From NCBI GenBank assembly GCA_937928005.1, contig CALFVD010000001.1, forward strand, positions 1-64,000: DNA of 64,000 nucleotides. The letters run 5' to 3'. The notes beneath the pieces were generated by a model. That model was not told the DNA's origin. It did no database searches and saw only the letters and a list, made by a program, of their open reading frames with translations. This document shows, one piece after another, positions 55,996 to 64,000 of this stretch. Every line of letters begins with the position of its first letter. Within the stretch, counting starts at the first letter, position 1. Position numbers and translations under genes: made by a program. This stretch comes from an uncultured Neomegalonema sp. (GTDB lineage: Bacteria > Pseudomonadota > Alphaproteobacteria > Rhodobacterales > Rhodobacteraceae).

Positions 55996-58380
55996 TCAGA
56001 CTCCCATGAAAGGCCGGAGCCAGCCCTTGGCGTCATCGGCTCGAAGCGCATCGAGTTCGCGAAGCGACTCGGCGGAGCCGGACAGCACCTTGAGCACTTC
56101 CGGAGCGGAGGAAAGATCGAAGCGGACGAACGCGGCGGCATTGCCCTGCTTCACCAAAAAGCTGCGCCGTTCGCGCGGCGTCTCGCGCACGAGATCGAAC
56201 TCGCGCGCCGTCAGGCCGAATGTCTCCCGGTAGACCGTTTCGTCGGCGGTCTCGTTCGGAAAGTAGATCTTGGTCGCAGTCGAACCGATGATCGCGGGTG
56301 CGATCTCGCTACGGGCCGCATCTTCAGGTTCTTGGGTGATGAAGACGACGAGACCGTCCTTCTTGCGGATGGTCTTCAGCCAGTCCTCGATCTGAAGCGC
56401 AAAACGCCCGGATCGCAGAAGCCGCCACGCCTCGTCGAGGCAGATGATCGTCGGCACGCCGTCTTCGAGCACGCGGTCGAGGCGGTAGAAGAGGTAATCG
56501 ACGAAGCTCTCTGCGCTCTTGCTGTCAGCCAGCAGCGCGGTCATGTCGAAGCCGCAGAGGGCTGGACCGAGATCGAGGCCATCTTCCGCCGCATCGAACA
56601 GCCATGACCGTGCGCCGTTACTATGCCAGTCGGCGAGAGCGGCGAAGATCGCCCCACCATCATCGACGGCGTTGAACAGCTGCGCGAAATGTCGGAACCG
56701 TTGCAGGTCTGGTTCAGCCTCGGCGTTCTCCCGAACAGCCGCTACGATGGCTTCGTCCTGCAAAGGTGTCAGCGAACTTCCCAACCGCGCGGCAATCCAT
56801 TCGCGAAGCCATGAAGTGCCCCGTTCATCCGTCGCCGTTCGGAACGGGTTGAAACCGATCTCAGTATCGGGACGCAGCGTCGTATATTCGCCTCCAAGTG
56901 CACGGATCACGGCCTCGGCTCCACGATCCTTGTCAAAATAGAAGATGCGCGGCGGACGCGGAAGAAGCGTGGCGGAGGTTATGAGGTAGTTGACCAAGGC
57001 GGTCTTGCCCGCGCCCGACGGGCCGAACACGGCTGTGCTCCCGTTGGCATTCGCCCCCGGCGCGTGGAAGCTGAACCAGTACGGTGTCCCGCTCGTTGTC
57101 TCCAGCAACGCAACCGGCTCCTTCCAGCGAAGGCTATTGCGATGCCCCTGCACATGATTATGCGCCGATCCAAAGTCGGCAAAATTGCTTGAGGAGATCA
57201 GTGCCTTTCGGATGCGATAGGGCTCGTTCCCCGGCATCTGCGCCCACCAGAGGGCTTCGAGGGCGACGTCTTCCCGGACGGGACGCAGGTTCGCGGCGGT
57301 AAGGACCGCAGACATGCCGGAGACGGCATTCGCAAGATCGGGCTCGTCATCGGCGAGGATTGCGATCGAGAGATGATGATCGCCATAGACCTCGCGGCCT
57401 GCCGACACGTCGTCGCTGGCTGAAACCAGTGAATCCGAAAGCGATTGCGCCTCGTCGCCGCCAACCTCCATGGTGCGCTGCGCCCATTTGATCCGGTCGA
57501 GCGTGGCAGTCAGCTCCTTGGGGATGAAGGACTGGGTGGCGATGAACTCGGCATTCGCGCCCAGCATCGCGTTCAGGCAACCGGGCCAGGTTTCTTCCGA
57601 ATAGCCCTTGATCGCGACCATGGCGGCGAACCGGGTGTCTTCGGGCGCGGCCCCGCGCAGCTCGATGGTCTCGCCCCGGAACAGGGGCCGGTGCGTGGGG
57701 ATCAGCGTGTCGAGGTTCTTCTCGGTAGCCTTGACCGGTGACCAGACGCCATTCGCGAGCAGGGAGAGAAAGGACAGGATTTCCGGACGTTTCTCCTTGT
57801 CGAGCAGCATCGGCTGCGTGTCGTAGCGTCCCAGGAGTTGCGTGACGCCGAGTGCCACGTTCTCCATTACCCGCATCGCCTCGCGACGGCGCGAGAGCCA
57901 CTCGTCTTCTGAAACTTTGTTCCGGTTGAGGAAAGGGACGACATTGCCGACCTTCTCCAGGGTCGCGGGTCGGCGGACGACCGTTAGATAGTGTTCGATG
58001 TGAAAGAGAGAGGCGCGGGCCATCTCGTGATGGCGGATATGCGCGACATAGCCTGCGAAGCCCGTCGCCTTTCCGTGATCGGGCAGGTCGTCGGCCCGAA
58101 CCCGGCGGCGAATCGTATGCAGATAGAAGCCCGTGCGTTCGTCCCCGTTCTGCGCATAGAAACGCGCGAGCAAATTGCGGGCGGTTTCGATGCCGCGCGC
58201 GTCCATCGTCTCGAAGGGCAGGCCTGCGAGCCGGAAAACTTTGATCAGATCGCCGTTTTTCGTCGCGAGGGTTCCCGGATCGACGAAGCGCACGTAGGGA
58301 ATGCGGGACGACATGAGCTTGTCATCCGCAATGGCCCTCCAGCGATCGAGGGACTTCAGGGAAGGATTACCAAGGGCCAT
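55996..58380 (-). CDS. virB4: VirB4-like secretion ATPase (794 aa)
   Basis: This is the largest conserved ATPase of type IV secretion systems, driving pilus and channel assembly at the inner membrane. The N-terminal CagE/TrbE/VirB4 domain (IPYVRFVDPGTLATKNGDLIKVFRLAGLPFET) is followed by the P-loop FGPSGAGKTALVNYL (about residue 440). IFYFDKDRGAEAVIRALGGEY, NPFRTATDERG, Walker B PTIICLDEAWRLLRSGRFA and the arm VFITQEPEDAARSEI come next. All ATPase motifs are intact. The ATG at 58380 gives a usual VirB4 start (MALGNPSL); an ATG at 58407 is an alternative. It overlaps virB3 by 14 bases. Confidence 0.92.
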   Translation of the reverse strand: MALGNPSLKSLDRWRAIADDKLMSSRIPYVRFVDPGTLATKNGDLIKVFRLAGLPFETMDARGIETARNLLARFYAQNGDERTGFYLHTIRRRVRADDLPDHGKATGFAGYVAHIRHHEMARASLFHIEHYLTVVRRPATLEKVGNVVPFLNRNKVSEDEWLSRRREAMRVMENVALGVTQLLGRYDTQPMLLDKEKRPEILSFLSLLANGVWSPVKATEKNLDTLIPTHRPLFRGETIELRGAAPEDTRFAAMVAIKGYSEETWPGCLNAMLGANAEFIATQSFIPKELTATLDRIKWAQRTMEVGGDEAQSLSDSLVSASDDVSAGREVYGDHHLSIAILADDEPDLANAVSGMSAVLTAANLRPVREDVALEALWWAQMPGNEPYRIRKALISSSNFADFGSAHNHVQGHRNSLRWKEPVALLETTSGTPYWFSFHAPGANANGSTAVFGPSGAGKTALVNYLITSATLLPRPPRIFYFDKDRGAEAVIRALGGEYTTLRPDTEIGFNPFRTATDERGTSWLREWIAARLGSSLTPLQDEAIVAAVRENAEAEPDLQRFRHFAQLFNAVDDGGAIFAALADWHSNGARSWLFDAAEDGLDLGPALCGFDMTALLADSKSAESFVDYLFYRLDRVLEDGVPTIICLDEAWRLLRSGRFALQIEDWLKTIRKKDGLVVFITQEPEDAARSEIAPAIIGSTATKIYFPNETADETVYRETFGLTAREFDLVRETPRERRSFLVKQGNAAAFVRFDLSSAPEVLKVLSGSAESLRELDALRADDAKGWLRPFMGV

Positions 58381-58648
58381 AGGAATTCCCGCCCCAGTGA
58401 AGGGCATTGCGGTGAGGAGGTGTCAGGCGAAGACGGGTGATCCAGTTCTCGATCCACCACGGGTCACGCCATGCGGCGAAGCGCAGGAGCGCGAAAAACG
58501 GGATCAGGACGGCAGCGAAGATCAGAAAGCTCTTGGAGAGCTGCAACGTCATTGCACCGACCACGAAAACGGCGAGCCAGTGCATGACCGGCAGGCCCCG
58601 CCACGAGGCGGGACGCACCAGCGCCACGTAGAGTGGGGTCGCCGTCAC
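58367..58648 (-). CDS. virB3: VirB3-like inner-membrane protein (93 aa)
   Basis: This is a short protein with the typical VirB3 opening (TPLYVALVRPASWRGLP) and two membrane segments (HWLAVFVVGAMTLQL, FLIFAAVLIPFFALL). The cytoplasmic tail carries DPWWIENWITRL. Translation starts at GTG overlapping the virB2 stop (GTGA). Confidence 0.87.
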   Translation of the reverse strand: MTATPLYVALVRPASWRGLPVMHWLAVFVVGAMTLQLSKSFLIFAAVLIPFFALLRFAAWRDPWWIENWITRLRLTPPHRNALHWGGNSYGPW

Positions 58649-58953
58649 GCGAACCACTTGTCGAGCTGATCGGCCAGGGTCTTGGCATTGGCGAGGACCA
58701 TCGCGAGCACCACGACGCCTACACCGGCACCGAGGCTGGCGCGGCGCGCGAGGACCATGAAGATCGCGCCGATGATAGCGAAGGCGACGATGATGTTCCC
58801 GAAATTGCCCTCGAAGAACTTGAGGAAGTTCGTCATTCCCGTCTCGGCTTTCTTGAGCGATTGCGCGTAGCTCGGCTCGATGAAGGTGAGGAGGGCGACC
58901 GCGAAGATCGCAGCCATGACGAGACCCGTTCTGGGATCGATCCGTAGTGACAT
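58645..58953 (-). CDS. virB2: VirB2-like major pilin (102 aa)
   Basis: This pilin subunit has a long signal peptide (LVMAAIFAVALLTFIEPSYA, cleavage after AYA-like SYA) and two membrane helices (IIVAFAIIGAIFMVLARR and VGVVVLAMVLANAKTL), the standard VirB2/TrbC plan. Two start codons are possible, 58953 and 58977; the former has a weak GGGAAAG before it. It is the first gene of the virB operon. Confidence 0.87.
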   Translation of the reverse strand: MSLRIDPRTGLVMAAIFAVALLTFIEPSYAQSLKKAETGMTNFLKFFEGNFGNIIVAFAIIGAIFMVLARRASLGAGVGVVVLAMVLANAKTLADQLDKWFA

Positions 58954-58977
58954 ATCTGTTGCTTTCCCGTTGTTCAT

Positions 58978-59261
58978 GCGATGTCGGACACGCAGGAACG
59001 ACCCTGCCTGTATCCTTTCGGACCAACCGTCAGCGTATACGCATAACGTGCTATCAGTTGATTCAGGGGCGGCATGTGCTATATCGGGATTCCGAAATCA
59101 ACCGGGAAATTTCCACTAAAACCGAATGAAATCATCCGTGTATCGATCTTCATCATCATGTACATTTTGAATATCGGACTACACTTATTTGAAAATCGGC
59201 TACAATTCCCGATTGTCTGTATTCGTCTCACACGTCGTTCCTGACGCATAGGTGACGCAAA
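58978..59261. promoter_or_regulatory. divergent promoter region between virB2 and the Cys-rich gene
   Basis: This 284-base gap is richer in A and T than its surroundings. It should hold the promoters of the virB operon and of the opposite gene. I found no convincing -35/-10 pairs and no long palindrome. A small TCGG-GATT-CCGA inverted repeat lies near 59084-59095. Confidence 0.4.
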
Positions 59262-59900
59262 ATGACGCATCTTTTGAAAATACTCGCTCTCGCTGCACTG
59301 CTCCAGACCGTGACGGTCCTGCAACAGCCTCAGGCTCAGGACGGGAGCTACGACATCGACTGCAAGATCATCCTGTGTCTGCCTGCCGGTTTCCCGTCGG
59401 GCTGTGGTGATGCGTGGAAGACCTTCATTCGGCGGATCACCCGTGTTCCGCCAAAGCCTCCTATCGGTTTCTGTGCCATGGGATCGGTTCGCGATACCGA
59501 GATGCACGATACCCATCCGGATCGGCTGGACGTCATGTTCGGCGTAATCGACGAGAAGCGGATGGAACGGACGCTCCGCAGCGTCAAAGTCGAATACTAT
59601 CGCAGTCGTCAAACCTGTTGCCGGGGCAGGGAATGCGACGACGAGTATCCCTGCACGTTCACGTATTTTATCAACGGTGATGGCAGCCGGTTTCGGCAGA
59701 ATACCATCGAAGGCCATCACACAGGTTCAAAGGTGGCGTATACCGATCTCGACGGGAAGGCCTGCGTCGCGGGAAATTCCCGGTCCTGGGTTCCGCCCGA
59801 GCAGAAATGCCGGACTTGGGGAAGGGATGATGACAGCTATTGCTGGACCGTCAGGCCGGGGTTCTGGAAGCGCAATGCGACGTGCGATACCGGTCCTTGA
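59262..59900 (+). CDS. Cys-rich secreted protein of unknown function (212 aa)
   Basis: This is a secreted protein with a signal peptide (LLKILALAALLQTVTVLQQPQA). The mature part has 12 cysteines (DCKIILC, GCGD, FCAM, TCCRGREC, YPCTF, KACVAG, KCRTWG, SYCW, ATCD), so several disulphides are likely. I do not recognise a family. It stands divergently beside the virB operon. A secreted, disulphide-rich protein at a conjugation locus could be a pilus, adhesion or entry-exclusion factor, but there is no direct evidence. The frame is complete with its own start after a weak AGGTGA. Confidence 0.7.
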   Translation: MTHLLKILALAALLQTVTVLQQPQAQDGSYDIDCKIILCLPAGFPSGCGDAWKTFIRRITRVPPKPPIGFCAMGSVRDTEMHDTHPDRLDVMFGVIDEKRMERTLRSVKVEYYRSRQTCCRGRECDDEYPCTFTYFINGDGSRFRQNTIEGHHTGSKVAYTDLDGKACVAGNSRSWVPPEQKCRTWGRDDDSYCWTVRPGFWKRNATCDTGP

Positions 59901-59978
59901 CCCTGCGTGGCCAGAAACAGCCGGTTCTCGGCATGTAGATCGAAGTCGAACGCATGGCGATCAAATATCGGGAGCGGA

Positions 59979-61232
59979 TCAGACCGTCTTCTTCATTGCC
60001 GCAGCGCGCAGCATGACGCGCTCTGCATTGTCATTCAACGCCGCGTGCGAAAACCCCGGAAGAGCGAGCTCTTCGGCAACGTTGCCAGCGAAGGCCATCC
60101 CGGATGCCGCCATCTCCCCGACCCGTCGGCGTGTGAAGGGCGCGGAGAGGCCGATATCGCGGGCGAACCGGTCCCAGTCCCCGCGCCCGATCTCCGACAG
60201 CGTCCCGCGTCTGGCGATCTTCATCGCGAAGGTCGGCGACAGGTCGGGATAGGCGACCGTACCCAGAAGATCGTAGAGAGGGGCCAGAACGACTGCGCCA
60301 TCCTTGTGGAGAAGGCTGTAATTCTTGCCATGGGCATCGGCATTCCCGACCAGAACCTGGAAAATCGCCGCGTCGAGAAGCTTCAGAGCCTCGACCCCCG
60401 GCCTCGTGCAGGCGCGCCGCACCAGTTCGAAGCACTGCCTGAACCCCGGACCGCCTTCGGAGGCATATTTGCGTTCGGGGAAGACGCCAAGCGCCTGACA
60501 GAAATCCTCCTGATGAAGGCGGCACACCTGTCCGTCGGGCAGCCGTGCGCGATCGTAGCGTTCGACCAGCAGGAAGGGTCTGCCGGCTACCCGTCGCGGC
60601 TCGACGGGCGCGACATCGAGACCCATTCGCGCGGCAAGACGCATGGCGAAGGCTTCGTTCTCGGTCGTCGCCTCGAACCTGTCGATCGGGGGTTTGAGGA
60701 TATGGGTCGTCGGTTGGCCGGGACTCGGCAGGGTAATCCCGTCATCGACGAGAACGACCGGCAGCTTGGACTGCGCGCCCGCGAGCGACAGGCGAAGTTC
60801 GCTCTCTCCGGCGAGCATCGGACGACGCGGGAGCCTGTCGAGTATCGCGATCAGATCGATCTCTGACAGAGGCGTTGCCGAGCCTACCCGTCCGGGATCG
60901 GGCGGGGTCTCGCCCTCCGGCCAGAGAGCGAGTGCCCCTGCGACTTCGCCACCGAGCCGTTCCAGCAGCCGGAACTCGTTGCCCTTCGATACACCGAGCG
61001 CCGCCGCGATGATTTCCCGCTGGCTCTCTTCGGGTAACAGACCTTCGAAGAACGGTCGCGCCTGCCGTCGGCTGAACGGTTCGGCCTGCTTGGGCAACGA
61101 GACGGACAGTGGTGAGGCCGTCTCGTCTTCCAGCCAATTTTGGGAGTAGGCGAACCGCATTTCTCCGCTGCGGTCGATGGAAAGCTGCCCAACCGCCTTT
61201 CCATCCCACCAGACCGTCAGAGCGGCGATCAC
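59979..61232 (-). CDS. hipA: HipA-family serine/threonine kinase toxin (417 aa)
   Basis: This is the toxin kinase of a type II HipBA system. It includes the N-terminal subdomain (ALTVWWDGKAVGQLSIDRSGEMRFAY) and PLSVSLP with FFEGLLPE. RLSLAGAQSKLPVVL is the P-loop-like region, and FLLVERYDRA follows. The catalytic region QVLVGNADAHGKNYSLLH has the HipA Asp/Asn pair and APLYDLLGTVAYPDLS holds the second Asp. These are the defining HipA motifs and look intact. The GTG start overlaps the hipB stop (GTGA). Known HipA kinases phosphorylate aminoacyl-tRNA synthetases, causing persistence; the target here is not known. Plasmid stabilisation is a likely role. Confidence 0.88.
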   Translation of the reverse strand: MIAALTVWWDGKAVGQLSIDRSGEMRFAYSQNWLEDETASPLSVSLPKQAEPFSRRQARPFFEGLLPEESQREIIAAALGVSKGNEFRLLERLGGEVAGALALWPEGETPPDPGRVGSATPLSEIDLIAILDRLPRRPMLAGESELRLSLAGAQSKLPVVLVDDGITLPSPGQPTTHILKPPIDRFEATTENEAFAMRLAARMGLDVAPVEPRRVAGRPFLLVERYDRARLPDGQVCRLHQEDFCQALGVFPERKYASEGGPGFRQCFELVRRACTRPGVEALKLLDAAIFQVLVGNADAHGKNYSLLHKDGAVVLAPLYDLLGTVAYPDLSPTFAMKIARRGTLSEIGRGDWDRFARDIGLSAPFTRRRVGEMAASGMAFAGNVAEELALPGFSHAALNDNAERVMLRAAAMKKTV

Positions 61233-61453
61233 GGATCGGGCCTTGGAGCCGCTGGGGGCGTGTCGATGGTGAACCGACACCCGAGGGCAGCGAGAACGTC
61301 CAGCGTCTTGCCGATCTGGGCAGTCGGCTTGCCGCGTTCGAGATCGACGAGAAAACGAACCCCGACACCGGCGACGGCGGCAAGCTGATCCTGCCGCAAG
61401 CCCTGGGCACGGCGCTCGTTCTTGACGGTCTGTCCGATGTCGTATGGCGTCAT
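61229..61453 (-). CDS. hipB: HipB-like XRE antitoxin (74 aa)
   Basis: This is a small XRE helix-turn-helix protein (IGQTVKNERRAQGLRQDQLAAVAGVGVRFLVDLERGKPTAQIGKTLDVLAALG). It is immediately upstream of hipA, with a four-base overlap. It should repress its own promoter and neutralise HipA. Three evenly spaced CCCGnnCGGG palindromes lie just upstream of its ATG and are its probable operators. Confidence 0.88.
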   Translation of the reverse strand: MTPYDIGQTVKNERRAQGLRQDQLAAVAGVGVRFLVDLERGKPTAQIGKTLDVLAALGCRFTIDTPPAAPRPDP

Positions 61454-61459
61454 GATTTC

Positions 61460-61571
61460 TTTCCCGAGCGGGAAAGATAGAGGCGATAGGCGCAGAGTTC
61501 AATGAAAATGTCCCGTTCGGGAAATATGATAATCGAATGTTCCGTGCGACAGGCAATTTTGCCCGTACGGG
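61460..61571. promoter_or_regulatory. three HipB operator palindromes
   Basis: TTTCCCGAGCGGGAAA (61460-61475), TCCCGTTCGGGA (61511-61522) and CCCGTACGGG (61562-61571) share CCCG-N2-CGGG. Their centres are 49 and 50 bases apart, close to five helical turns. The first ends six bases before the hipB ATG. Confidence 0.7.
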
Positions 61572-61602
61572 AAAACCGGCCCGCTTTTTCACGTTCTCTG
61601 CT

Positions 61603-61857
61603 TCACAACGGCAGATCGAGCTGCTCGGCCTGCACGATATAGCCTCGCCTCGTCTTTCTTGTCTTGAGAGCATGGCTGGCTTCGAGCGCTTTCGGCAAGG
61701 TATCGAAATACGAGGCCAAGGTCTGCCCGCCGTCGTTCCCGATCCTCCCCCATTCGCGGATGACGGCCCATTCCCCGAACAGGGTCCGCTGGACGCTCAG
61801 GACGTACCAGCGTCGTTCGTTTTCGGCATAATCGATCTTCTGGAGGCGAAGGTACAT
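61603..61857 (-). CDS. WGR-domain protein (84 aa)
   Basis: This is a single WGR domain, as found next to PARP catalytic domains and in stand-alone bacterial proteins. It contains YAENERRWYVLSVQRTLFGEWAVIREWGRIG, with the WGR motif, followed by GQTLASYFDTLPKALEA. WGR domains bind nucleic acid ends in eukaryotic PARPs; bacterial stand-alone forms are of unknown role. It is a full-length, single-domain protein encoded upstream of hipB on the same strand. Confidence 0.85.
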   Translation of the reverse strand: MYLRLQKIDYAENERRWYVLSVQRTLFGEWAVIREWGRIGNDGGQTLASYFDTLPKALEASHALKTRKTRRGYIVQAEQLDLPL

Positions 61858-61948
61858 TCTCGAAATTCACCGCAAGGTCCGATTGGCCGAGTATGAACCA
61901 TGAACGCAGCAATCTAGTCATGCAATACCTCGACACGGCAGAACAGCA

Positions 61949-62476
61949 TCAGTTTTCAGCCCGATAATCCCATGGCGCTTGAAACTCTCCCGCCCAGACG
62001 CCTGCCTTTGCGTCCTTCGCCCTCCGCTCTTCGTCGATGTAGTCGCGGGAATACCGTCGGTAGGCGAGGGCGTGGCCACGCTCGACCATGGTGGCGTTGA
62101 TGTCCTCGCCATCCGCGAAGCAGACCGCCACCAGCCTGTCGTACCGGTCGAACGCCTCACCCCTGCAGGTGACGCCTCGCCGGGTCAGCTCCTGCAAGGC
62201 GACTATTGAGGCCGAGCCGCAGTCGTGTCGCTGGACACCGGTTCCACAGATCTGCCCGGCCTCGAAGGCATCGATCCCGAAGAGCCGGATTTCCTGATCG
62301 CCGATCCAGAAGGAGTCGCCATCGGATCGGGTGACGGTGCCGCTGATTTCGACCGGATCATCCTTCCAGACGGAAGCTGCGCCGATGGCGAGCAGCGTGC
62401 AGCCCAAGGACCACAGGATCGGTCTTCCGATCCGCCTCGATCTGTTCCGGCTTTTCCGAATGCGCCTCATCCCCAT
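61949..62476 (-). CDS. membrane-anchored thermonuclease-family protein (175 aa)
   Basis: This is a staphylococcal-nuclease-like (SNase) domain protein. A basic N-terminus (RRIRKSRNRSRRIGR) precedes one membrane segment (PILWSLGCTLLAIGAASVW). The SNase fold follows: SGTVTRSDGDSFWIGDQEIRLFGIDAFE, then CRGEAFDRYDRLVAVCFADGEDINATMVERGHALAYRRYS. Key residues fit the family: Arg and Asp in RLFGID, and Arg in DRYDRLVA. The domain probably faces the periplasm. It begins 70 bases after the dnaE2 stop. Confidence 0.82.
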   Translation of the reverse strand: MGMRRIRKSRNRSRRIGRPILWSLGCTLLAIGAASVWKDDPVEISGTVTRSDGDSFWIGDQEIRLFGIDAFEAGQICGTGVQRHDCGSASIVALQELTRRGVTCRGEAFDRYDRLVAVCFADGEDINATMVERGHALAYRRYSRDYIDEERRAKDAKAGVWAGEFQAPWDYRAEN

Positions 62477-62546
62477 GAGATAGGTACGGCATCCGGTCGG
62501 GTGAATGGGTTGCATCGGACCGCCGTCGATACCGAAGGTCTGCCCC

Positions 62547-64000
62547 TCAATGGAAATCCCGGCTCGGAAACATCCGCTTTGCCTGTTCGCGCGGATGGCG
62601 GGCGCGGGGGGCGATATGGGTGGAGGGCGGTGCGGGGCGCTTGGTGTGATCGGCGCGGGTGGAGGAGACGTCGATGGTGCCCGCCTCGCCGAGGCGGTCG
62701 AGAAGCGGAGAGAGATCGTCGATGCGCCGGGCGACGAGATGGGCCACTTGTCCCTCACGCTGGAGCTGGCCGTGGATGCGGAGAAGGCGTCCGGCGATGA
62801 CGGCGCGGCGGTAGTGCTCGTAGATCTTCGGCCAGACGACGATATTGGCCACGCCCGTTTCGTCTTCGAGCGTCAGGAAGATCACGCCCGAAGCGGTACC
62901 GGGGCGCTGGCGCGTAACGATGAGACCGGCGACGCCGATCATCCGACCGTTCGGCAGGGTCGGAATTGCCTTGCAGGGTATCGGTGCCTGCCAGCCTGTC
63001 TCGACCGCAATGGTTGGACGCAACAGCGTCATCGGATGATCCTTGAGGGACAGCCGGGTCGCGACGTAATCCTCGACCACTTCCTCGCCGCGCGTCATCG
63101 GGGGCAGGTCAGGCATCGGCTCCACGATCCCCTCGCCTTCGAGGGTATCGGCGAAGAGCGGCAGCGGTGTCTTGCCGGTGACCGCGCCCGCCTTCCACAG
63201 GGCTTCGCGGCGGGAGGCTCCGAGACCGGCGAAGGCATCGGCTTCGGCGAGACGGCGGACGACGCGCGGGTGCAGGCCTGCCCGGCGCTGGAGGCTCTCG
63301 ACATCGGCGTACCCGTTGCCACGCGCGGCGGATATCCAGCCCGCATCTTCCTCGCCGATTCCCTTGACAAGCCGGAAGCCGAGCCGCAGGGCGAAGCGAT
63401 CCGCATCGGCGTCCTTCCATCCCCGTTCTCCTGTACGCGGTGCGGGGGCGATATGGGGCTCCAGCGTGCAGTCCCACCAACTCGAATTGATGCAGACCGG
63501 GCGGACCTCGACGCCATGCTCGCGGGCATCGCGCACGATCTGCGCGGGCGCATAGAAGCCCATGGGCTGCGAGTTCAGGAGCGCACAGGTGAAGGCCGCC
63601 GGATGATATCGCTTGGCCCAGGCAGAAGCGTAGACGAGCAGCGCAAAGCTGGCCGCATGGCTTTCGGGAAAGCCGTATTCCCCGAAGCCCTCGATCTGGC
63701 GGAAGCAGCGTTCGGCGAATTCGGGCGGATAGCCCTTCTCGACCATCCGGGTGACGAACTTGACACCAAAACTCTGGATCGTGCCGGTCTTGCGGAAAGT
63801 CGCCATGGCGCGGCGCAGGCCGTCGGCCTCGTCTGGCGTGAAGTCGGCGGCGGTCATGGCGATCTGCATCGCCTGTTCCTGGAAGAGCGGCACGCCGAGG
63901 GTCTTTCCGAGGATCGCGCGCAGCTCGTCCTTCACGTAGTCCACCTTTTCCTGTCCGTTGCGGCGGCGGATATAGGGGTGGACCATGTCGCCCTGGATCG
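62547..64000 (-). CDS. dnaE2: error-prone DNA polymerase DnaE2, C-terminal part (runs off window)
   Basis: This is the C-terminal ~484 residues of an alpha-type, family C polymerase of the DnaE2 subgroup. The N-terminus lies beyond base 64000. Visible parts are IQGDMVHPYIRRR, GVPLFQEQAMQIAMTAADFTPDEADGLRRAMATFRKTG, EGFGEYGFPESHAASFALLVYASAWAKRYHP, the helix-hairpin-helix region and the C-terminal OB domain (VAGLIVTRQRPGTASGVIFLTLEDETG). DnaE2 works with ImuA and ImuB in damage-induced mutagenesis; those genes would lie further upstream. No frameshift is seen. Confidence 0.92.
   Translation of the reverse strand, partial: IQGDMVHPYIRRRNGQEKVDYVKDELRAILGKTLGVPLFQEQAMQIAMTAADFTPDEADGLRRAMATFRKTGTIQSFGVKFVTRMVEKGYPPEFAERCFRQIEGFGEYGFPESHAASFALLVYASAWAKRYHPAAFTCALLNSQPMGFYAPAQIVRDAREHGVEVRPVCINSSWWDCTLEPHIAPAPRTGERGWKDADADRFALRLGFRLVKGIGEEDAGWISAARGNGYADVESLQRRAGLHPRVVRRLAEADAFAGLGASRREALWKAGAVTGKTPLPLFADTLEGEGIVEPMPDLPPMTRGEEVVEDYVATRLSLKDHPMTLLRPTIAVETGWQAPIPCKAIPTLPNGRMIGVAGLIVTRQRPGTASGVIFLTLEDETGVANIVVWPKIYEHYRRAVIAGRLLRIHGQLQREGQVAHLVARRIDDLSPLLDRLGEAGTIDVSSTRADHTKRPAPPSTHIAPRARHPREQAKRMFPSRDFH

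Noticed and set aside
1-64000. tRNA, rRNA or insertion sequence genes
   Set aside because: I saw no cloverleaf with CCA-type end, no rRNA segment and no transposase motif in the window.

Overview
The window looks like 64 kb of a large, self-transmissible repABC-type plasmid or chromid from an alphaproteobacterium. The evidence is RepA/RepB partition genes with a RepC-type initiator and a counter-transcribed RNA signature, a MOBP relaxase with TraK/TraL/TraM-like genes, a complete VirB/VirD4 type IV secretion locus, and high GC throughout with one AT-rich exception. Order and genus cannot be fixed from this sequence alone; Rhodobacterales, Rhizobiales and Sphingomonadales all carry such replicons.

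Region 1 (26-23923, minus strand) encodes a giant 7717-residue RTX protein. It is preceded in the same transcription direction by a 60-residue membrane protein and a HlyC-type lysine acyltransferase. The N-terminal ~590 residues of the giant protein and the small membrane gene are clearly AT-rich compared with the rest. No type I secretion genes are in the window.

Region 2 (24042-31106, minus strand) is a tight operon of seven genes: two HExxH metallopeptidase-like proteins, a small unknown protein, a trypsin-like protease, a P-loop STAND-like NTPase, a TPR protein and a Trypco1 domain protein. Overlapping or close-packed genes and the family mix point to an NTP-dependent biological conflict (defence-like) system. 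It looks like a split-gene version of the protease-STAND-TPR proteins, and it is the best candidate here for an undescribed system.

Region 3 (31335-36932) holds two ~90% identical ssb genes, each inside a ~1.17 kb direct repeat. Between the repeats lie a DUF2493 protein and an AAA_14/DUF4143 ATPase.

Region 4 (37019-41082) is the replicon: twin palindromes overlapping the parB stop (candidate parS), parB, parA, a probable ctRNA, and a divergent repC with a perfect DnaA box beside an AT-rich internal tract (candidate oriV).

Region 5 (41253-47538) is DNA processing for conjugation: traM, traL and traK-like genes, a candidate oriT, mobC, relaxase and VirD4/TraG coupling protein. A mobile mystery A/B (XRE regulator and Fic protein) pair follows at 47698-48761.

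Region 6 (48774-58953, minus strand) is the mating channel in the order virB2, B3, B4, small lipoprotein, B5, extra secreted protein, B6, B8, B9, B10 and B11. A Cys-rich secreted protein is divergent at 59262. Region 7 (59979-64000, minus strand) carries hipBA with three evenly spaced operators, a WGR protein, a membrane-anchored thermonuclease and the C-terminal part of the error-prone polymerase DnaE2, which runs off the window.
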